A model generated the notes under the pieces. The model was not told where the DNA came from and made no database searches. It saw only the letters and a program-made list of their open reading frames with translations. A DNA stretch of 64,000 nt from Candidatus Latescibacterota bacterium. Lineage in GTDB: Bacteria; JAAXHH01. The first letter of the stretch is position 1, and each line of letters begins with the position of its first letter. The translations under genes were made by a program, and so were the position numbers. Positions 59,662-64,000 of this stretch are shown piece after piece. Location of the stretch: positions 1,881,330 through 1,945,329 of the forward strand of contig JAJEEG010000006.1 of NCBI GenBank assembly GCA_022821085.1, in the 5' to 3' direction.

Positions 59662-59880
59662 ATGGCACAGAATAAAGAACCGAACGGAATCGTTCACAGA
59701 CCGGCTCAGCCATTTACTGAGGATAGGGGCGGATATCAACCCCACCAGAAAGGTTATCAGCCTCTTTCTACTACACCATCGGAACAAAGTCCAACGTCCG
59801 AGTCGAGTCCTCCAAAACCACCTGTTGGAGGAACGGGCCAGTCATCTTCATCGAACAATACTACAAGTCACGGCAAGTAG
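59662..59880 (+). CDS. Small disordered protein with Gly-Tyr-Gln-Pro motifs, partner of DUF6338 gene
   Basis: A 72-residue protein, predicted disordered, with two GYQP boxes (GGYQPHQKGYQPL) followed by a Ser/Thr/Pro-rich tail ending in P-P-V-G-G-T-G-Q-S-S-S-S. GGAGGATTAGTACA before ATG 59662 is an excellent ribosome site, which supports a real gene. It is co-directional with and 26 bp after the DUF6338 gene. Function unknown; the short repeated motif suggests docking to a partner, possibly the membrane protein's cytosolic domain. Confidence 0.65.
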   Translation: MAQNKEPNGIVHRPAQPFTEDRGGYQPHQKGYQPLSTTPSEQSPTSESSPPKPPVGGTGQSSSSNNTTSHGK

Positions 59881-59890
59881 TAAGTTCCTC

Positions 59891-62800
59891 CTAAAACGTA
59901 TACCGGACCCCGGCCTGCACCTGCCAACGGGACGAGAGGTTGGTGGTCTGGAACACGTCCTCGCGGTCGACTTTCCCGTCTTCGTTGGCGTCCCGGACCC
60001 GTAGGTCAAGGTCCGGCCTGCCCTGTTCGTCGTATCCGTCAAAATTGAACAGGCCGGCGGCGTCGAACCGCACGTAGCGGCTCTGACCCCAGTCGCTGTT
60101 TATCAGATTGGCCAGGTTCAGCACGTCCAGCGTCAATTCGAAGTGCTGGTTCCGTACGGAGGGAAGTTGCTGGATCAGGCGCAGGTCCAGGCGGTTCCGC
60201 CACGGCGAACGGCTCGCGTTGCGCCGGACGATGCCGCCCCGGGCCGCGCTTAGCGCGGGATCGGAATCGATGAAGGCGTCGATCGCCCGCCACTCGTCGC
60301 CGGTGACCTCCGCGCTCACGTCGCTCCTGCTCGCCGGGACGTAGGCGAGATCGTTGCCCCGGATGCCGTCGCCATTCACGTCGTCGGCATACATGTAGCT
60401 GTACGGATCTCCCGCGCTGCCTTCGTAGAAGACGGAGACCGTCGTTGCGAGCCCCTGTCCGACCTCGAACTTCCAGGACCCGCTGGCCAGGACCCGGTGC
60501 CGGACCTCGAAATCGGAGGTGGCGGTCGTCTCGCCGTTGGGGTCGTCGGTCTCGTTGTACTGCCAGTTGGAGATGGCGCGGCTCGACCGTCCGCTGTTGA
60601 TGTCCTCCGCGTCCTGGAACACGTACGCCACGCTGCCGAAGAGTCCGGGAAGGAAAGGCGTGTTCTGCCCCTTGCGCAGCCGCAGCGTCAGGTTGAACTG
60701 GCGGCCCCTGTCCGTGTTCTCCAGGAGGATGACGTTGGTGAAGTCCCCGCTCACCTTCCTGCCGCCGTAGTCGGGACGCCCGTCCGGGGTCGTGCCTGTC
60801 GGCCTGCCGGCGTTTCCGATGTTGAGGTTGCGGAACCGGACGTCGTCGAGGTTCCGGGCCAGCAGGACTTCCACGGTACCGACGAGGTCCAGGGGCAGCC
60901 GGCGGTCGAGGGCGAGATTCGTGCGGAAGACCCGGGGCAGCCGAAACGCCGGATCGATGACGTTGACCTCCGTGGTCTGCGGCGCTGAGAGACCTGCGCC
61001 CAGCGGCAGCGGTTGCGCGAAGGGGTCGGCCACGAACGCCGGGACGTCCTGGTCCCGGAAGGTCGCGAGATCGATGCGGGTGAAGTCCACCCCGGTATTG
61101 CTGTAGGCGTTGGAGAGCCAGACGGCCGGCGGCAGCCCCGCGAAGACGCCGGCGCCGCCGCGGATCTGCGTCCCGCGGTCTCCTCCGGCGTCGAGATTGA
61201 ACCCGAAGCGGGGAGACCAGAGCACCTGCCCGCCCGGGGTCCGGTCCGTCCGGTGGCCGTCGAACTGGCGTGCGAAACGGTCGTTGGCCAGGGGTTCGGT
61301 CGGAAGGACCGGCACGTCGGCCCGCAGTCCGAAGTTCAGGCTGAGCCGCGGACTGACCCTCCAGGCGTCCTGGGCGTAGAACCCCAGTTGCATGTAGTCC
61401 CACGCGGCGCGGGGTTGTTCGACGCCGGGTACGCTGGACCGGCTCAGGAGGTAGCGGGTGGGGGTGCCCCGTTCGAAAGCCTCGATGCTGTCGAACTCGT
61501 AGGCCCCGTAGTAGTCCTGGATGAACAGGTTGTCGAAGGAGACGAATTCGTTGTGCGTGCCGATCGTTATGGTGTGGTCCGCCCGGAAAAGATGGAGATC
61601 GTTGGTGAACTCGAAGGTGTCCTGGTCCAGCGAGTTGGCCTGGGAAAACCGTTCCACGCCGAGCCGGACCTCGCCGAGGAACGCGCCGCCCGGTTCCTCG
61701 AGATCGATCTGGACCTGGGGAAAGGAAGCGGACAGCGGCGACCGCTTGTCCCGCACGCGGCTGTAGGATATCCGCGCTTCATTGGCCAGGCTGCCGGAGA
61801 AGGTGCTGTTGAGCTGCACGACCGACGACTGGGTGACGTTGTCGCGCTTGAACTGGTTGCTGGTAAGCGTGAATAAGGTGCGTCCCCGGCTCAGCCCGTC
61901 GTCCAGGTCGCCGTTCACCAGGTTGTGGCGCAGGGTGAGCCGGTGCCCGGGCGACAGGTTGACGTCCAGCCGCGCGAAGATCTTTTCGTTCCGCGTATCC
62001 GTTGAGAAAGGATCGTATCCGCCGGCGTCGTACCCGTATCTGTCGCGGGCGATGTCCACGATCCGCTGCAGGTCGGCCGAACCCGCCCCGAAGCGGATGG
62101 GCTGGTCCGAATCCGACGGTCCCGCGCTCGACGGGCTCGAGCGGCGCCGCAGCTCCCCGTTGACGAAGAAGAACGCCCGGTTCCTGGCCACGGGGCCGCC
62201 GAGCCGGAATCCGAGCTGGTAGTCGGTGAAATCCCCGAATTCGTCGCCGTCCAGGTCGCCCACCAGGGATTCGTTCCGGCCGAACCAGTAGAGGGACCCG
62301 CGGAAGCGGTTCGTGCCGCTGCGCGTCACCGCGTTGATGAGCCCGCCCGCGAAACCGCCGGAGCGCACGTCGAAGGGCGCCACCTGCACCTGGAATTCCT
62401 CGATAGCGTCCAGGCTGATCGGCTGGGCGTCCACCTGGCCGGTGGGCAGCCCCTCGCCCGTCAGCCCGAAGGCGTCGTTCAGCACCGCGCCGTCCACCTG
62501 GAAGTTGTTCAGGCGGTTGTTCTTGCCCGCGATACTCTGTCCGCCCGCCTTCGACGCCGCCTCGGGCGCCAGCCTCGTGTAGTCCTGGATGCTCCGCGCG
62601 ATCGAGGGCAGCCGGGCGATCTCGATCGCCGAAACGTGGGTCTCGGTACCGGTGTTCGACGCGCTTAACACCTCGTCCCGGTGGGCCGTAACGGTGATTT
62701 CCCCCGCCTCGATGACCTCCCTGTTCAGCCGGAAATCCGCACGCAGGCTCTGGCCCATGGTCAGGGTGATGTCCCGGAGGACGGAGGGCCGATATCCAAT

Positions 62801-63088
62801 ATAGCTGACCCGGATCTCGTACGGGCCGCCGGTCCTCAAGCCCGCGATGTTGTAACGCCCGTCGTCACGGGAGAACACGCCGGAGGAGACGCCCGTGGGC
62901 CCATGCAGGGCGACCACGGTGGCGGCGGGAAGCGGTGCACCGGTGTCATCCAGAATCCTGCCATAGAGCACCGCGGTCGTAATACCCTGTGCGTAAGCCG
63001 GGACCGGCTGGATCAGGACAAAGATCGGGGCGACGATCAAGACGAGGAATGGGGCGAGGATTGGGACCGTCCGGCTCAGGTTGCACAT
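59891..63088 (-). CDS. TonB-dependent receptor with N-terminal carboxypeptidase-regulatory-like domain
   Basis: A 1065-residue outer-membrane receptor. The signal peptide (about 1-33, ending Y-A-Q) is followed by a CarboxypepD_reg-like domain (AVLYGRILDDTGAPLPAATVVAL to TLTMGQSLRADFRL) and the plug (SIAGKNNRLNNFQVDGAVLNDAFG, DAIEEFQVQVAPFDVRSGGFAGG with N-A-V-T-R-S-G-T-N-R-F-R-G-S). The rest is a 22-strand barrel ending SSRWQVQAGVRYTF with C-terminal Phe, the BAM signal. This is the Oar/SusC-like type without an SusD partner here. Its substrate is unknown. GGAGACTGCGGTCC precedes the ATG. It is divergent from mannonate dehydratase, and shared regulation with sugar-acid use is possible. Confidence 0.93.
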   Translation of the reverse strand: MCNLSRTVPILAPFLVLIVAPIFVLIQPVPAYAQGITTAVLYGRILDDTGAPLPAATVVALHGPTGVSSGVFSRDDGRYNIAGLRTGGPYEIRVSYIGYRPSVLRDITLTMGQSLRADFRLNREVIEAGEITVTAHRDEVLSASNTGTETHVSAIEIARLPSIARSIQDYTRLAPEAASKAGGQSIAGKNNRLNNFQVDGAVLNDAFGLTGEGLPTGQVDAQPISLDAIEEFQVQVAPFDVRSGGFAGGLINAVTRSGTNRFRGSLYWFGRNESLVGDLDGDEFGDFTDYQLGFRLGGPVARNRAFFFVNGELRRRSSPSSAGPSDSDQPIRFGAGSADLQRIVDIARDRYGYDAGGYDPFSTDTRNEKIFARLDVNLSPGHRLTLRHNLVNGDLDDGLSRGRTLFTLTSNQFKRDNVTQSSVVQLNSTFSGSLANEARISYSRVRDKRSPLSASFPQVQIDLEEPGGAFLGEVRLGVERFSQANSLDQDTFEFTNDLHLFRADHTITIGTHNEFVSFDNLFIQDYYGAYEFDSIEAFERGTPTRYLLSRSSVPGVEQPRAAWDYMQLGFYAQDAWRVSPRLSLNFGLRADVPVLPTEPLANDRFARQFDGHRTDRTPGGQVLWSPRFGFNLDAGGDRGTQIRGGAGVFAGLPPAVWLSNAYSNTGVDFTRIDLATFRDQDVPAFVADPFAQPLPLGAGLSAPQTTEVNVIDPAFRLPRVFRTNLALDRRLPLDLVGTVEVLLARNLDDVRFRNLNIGNAGRPTGTTPDGRPDYGGRKVSGDFTNVILLENTDRGRQFNLTLRLRKGQNTPFLPGLFGSVAYVFQDAEDINSGRSSRAISNWQYNETDDPNGETTATSDFEVRHRVLASGSWKFEVGQGLATTVSVFYEGSAGDPYSYMYADDVNGDGIRGNDLAYVPASRSDVSAEVTGDEWRAIDAFIDSDPALSAARGGIVRRNASRSPWRNRLDLRLIQQLPSVRNQHFELTLDVLNLANLINSDWGQSRYVRFDAAGLFNFDGYDEQGRPDLDLRVRDANEDGKVDREDVFQTTNLSSRWQVQAGVRYTF

Positions 63089-63196
63089 GGACCGCAGTCT
63101 CCTTTTCGATAAATCGTTTCACAATTCCGGGGACGTCGAATATAATACCCCACAAGTCCAAATACGAAACACAAACTTTCATTACAGGAGCCTGCC

Positions 63197-64000
63197 ATGG
63201 CGCTCATGGAAGTAGAACCCGGTCTCAAGATCGCGGGACAGATGTCTCCCGAACCCACGCAGGAGGACCTGCAGTTCGCCCGGCAACTGGGTATTGAATA
63301 CGTCTGTCTCTGGACGGACGGCGAACACGCCAACTACGACTATTTCATGAGCCGCCGGGAGATCTACGAGGAAGCCGGCATCAAGATCTACGGATTCGGG
63401 AACAGCGACGTGCACAACCAGGACGCCATCGTGCTCAACCTGCCGAACCGGGACGCGAAGGTGGAACAGTACAAGCGCTACATTCGCGACCTCGGCAGGG
63501 CGGGCATTCCCTATACGACCTATGCCCACATGGGGAACGGGATCTGGAGCACGGAGCGGGAGACGACCCGCGGCGGCGCGCCGGCCCGGGGATTCGACCT
63601 GGCGAAAGCCGAGGAAGGCCACTGGGGCGGACGGCTGTTCCAGATGCCGCTGACCCACGGACGGGAGTACAGCGAGGACGAGATCTGGGACAATTTCGCC
63701 CATTTCATCGGGGAAGTCGCGCCGGTCGCGGAGGAAGCGGGCGTCCGGATCGGCATCCATCCGGACGATCCTCCCCAGCCCGAGCTCGGCGGCATCCCCC
63801 GTTGTATCTTCAGCAGTTTCGACGGATACTACCGGGCCATGGAAATCGCCGACAGCCCGAACGTGGGGCTCTGCTTCTGCATCGGTTGCTGGCTCGAGGG
63901 CGGATCGCTGATGGGCAAGGGCGTGGAGGACGCGCTGCGCCATTTCGGCGAACAGGGCAAGGTCTTCAAGGTCCACTACCGGAACGTGGACCAGCCCCTG
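63197..64000 (+). CDS. uxuA: Mannonate dehydratase (partial, runs off the window)
   Basis: 268 codons are visible, without a stop. The enzyme converts D-mannonate to 2-keto-3-deoxygluconate in glucuronate breakdown. Family marks are VRIGIHPDDPPQPELGGIPR with metal-binding His/Asp, GLCFCIGCWLEGG, and KVFKVHYRNVDQP near the window end. The catalytic domain begins with a TIM-barrel start, EDLQFARQLGIEYVCLW. ATG 63197 comes six bases after AGGAG. The start is 108 bp from the divergent TonB receptor start. About 100 residues should be missing at the C-terminus judging by the family's usual 350-400. Confidence 0.9.
   Translation, partial: MALMEVEPGLKIAGQMSPEPTQEDLQFARQLGIEYVCLWTDGEHANYDYFMSRREIYEEAGIKIYGFGNSDVHNQDAIVLNLPNRDAKVEQYKRYIRDLGRAGIPYTTYAHMGNGIWSTERETTRGGAPARGFDLAKAEEGHWGGRLFQMPLTHGREYSEDEIWDNFAHFIGEVAPVAEEAGVRIGIHPDDPPQPELGGIPRCIFSSFDGYYRAMEIADSPNVGLCFCIGCWLEGGSLMGKGVEDALRHFGEQGKVFKVHYRNVDQPL

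Overview
The window is a GC-rich bacterial chromosome segment. TonB-dependent receptor, sulfatase, mandelate racemase, mannonate dehydratase and three phytanoyl-CoA dioxygenase-like genes, plus a 29-residue AURKAIP1/COX24-type basic protein beside an HU gene, point to a heterotrophic Gram-negative of the FCB group. Latescibacterota-like is my best guess, by inference only; there is no rRNA to settle it.

Layout. 1-11.1 kb: tail of a DUF4143-type ATPase, stand-alone AICAR formyltransferase, glycerophosphodiester phosphodiesterase, sulfatase, a DapA/KdgD-family aldolase, a threonine-synthase-like PLP enzyme, a DUF1537 kinase-PdxA2 fusion and an OppA-type binding protein; the last three are tightly linked and suggest uptake and breakdown of small hydroxy or sugar acids. 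11.2-14.8 kb (minus strand): COX24-like protein, HU, SppA, a lytic transglycosylase with three LysM domains, and tRNA-Ala(GGC). 15-23.1 kb: a phosphatase/ADP-ribosylglycohydrolase fusion, then three PLP enzymes, a creatininase-family hydrolase, a His/Glu/Gly-rich lipoprotein and a PhyH dioxygenase.

23.1-47.9 kb is a defence island: AbiEi/AbiEii toxin-antitoxin pair; a type I restriction-modification locus (half-size hsdS, hsdM, hsdS ... hsdR, YgjP-like peptidase). Between hsdS and hsdR sit a 1515-aa STAND-type NTPase with a predicted N-terminal nuclease fold, a UG/DRT-type reverse transcriptase fused to a nitrilase domain (broken by a -1 frameshift), and an orphan VapB-like antitoxin. Then come decayed small genes, a two-ATPase operon behind a tandem operator-like repeat, and an AbrB/MazE-like antitoxin with an in-frame stop. 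From hsdS through the RT the DNA is visibly more AT-rich than hsdM and hsdR, as expected of a swapped cassette.

47.9-64 kb returns to metabolism and surface genes: PhyH, enolase-superfamily dehydratase, PhyH; a large Ig-like/leucine-rich-repeat lipoprotein; a 5'-nucleotidase-like protein lacking its metal ligands and ending in a beta-barrel-like region; a fumarylacetoacetate-hydrolase-family protein; a DUF6338 membrane protein with a small Gly-Tyr-Gln-Pro peptide; a TonB receptor; and the start of mannonate dehydratase. In-frame minisatellites (12-21 bp units) recur in otherwise conserved genes and look like a genome habit. The best candidates for new biology are the STAND plus RT-nitrilase cassette inside the type I locus, the two-ATPase operon and the pseudo-nucleotidase/barrel protein.
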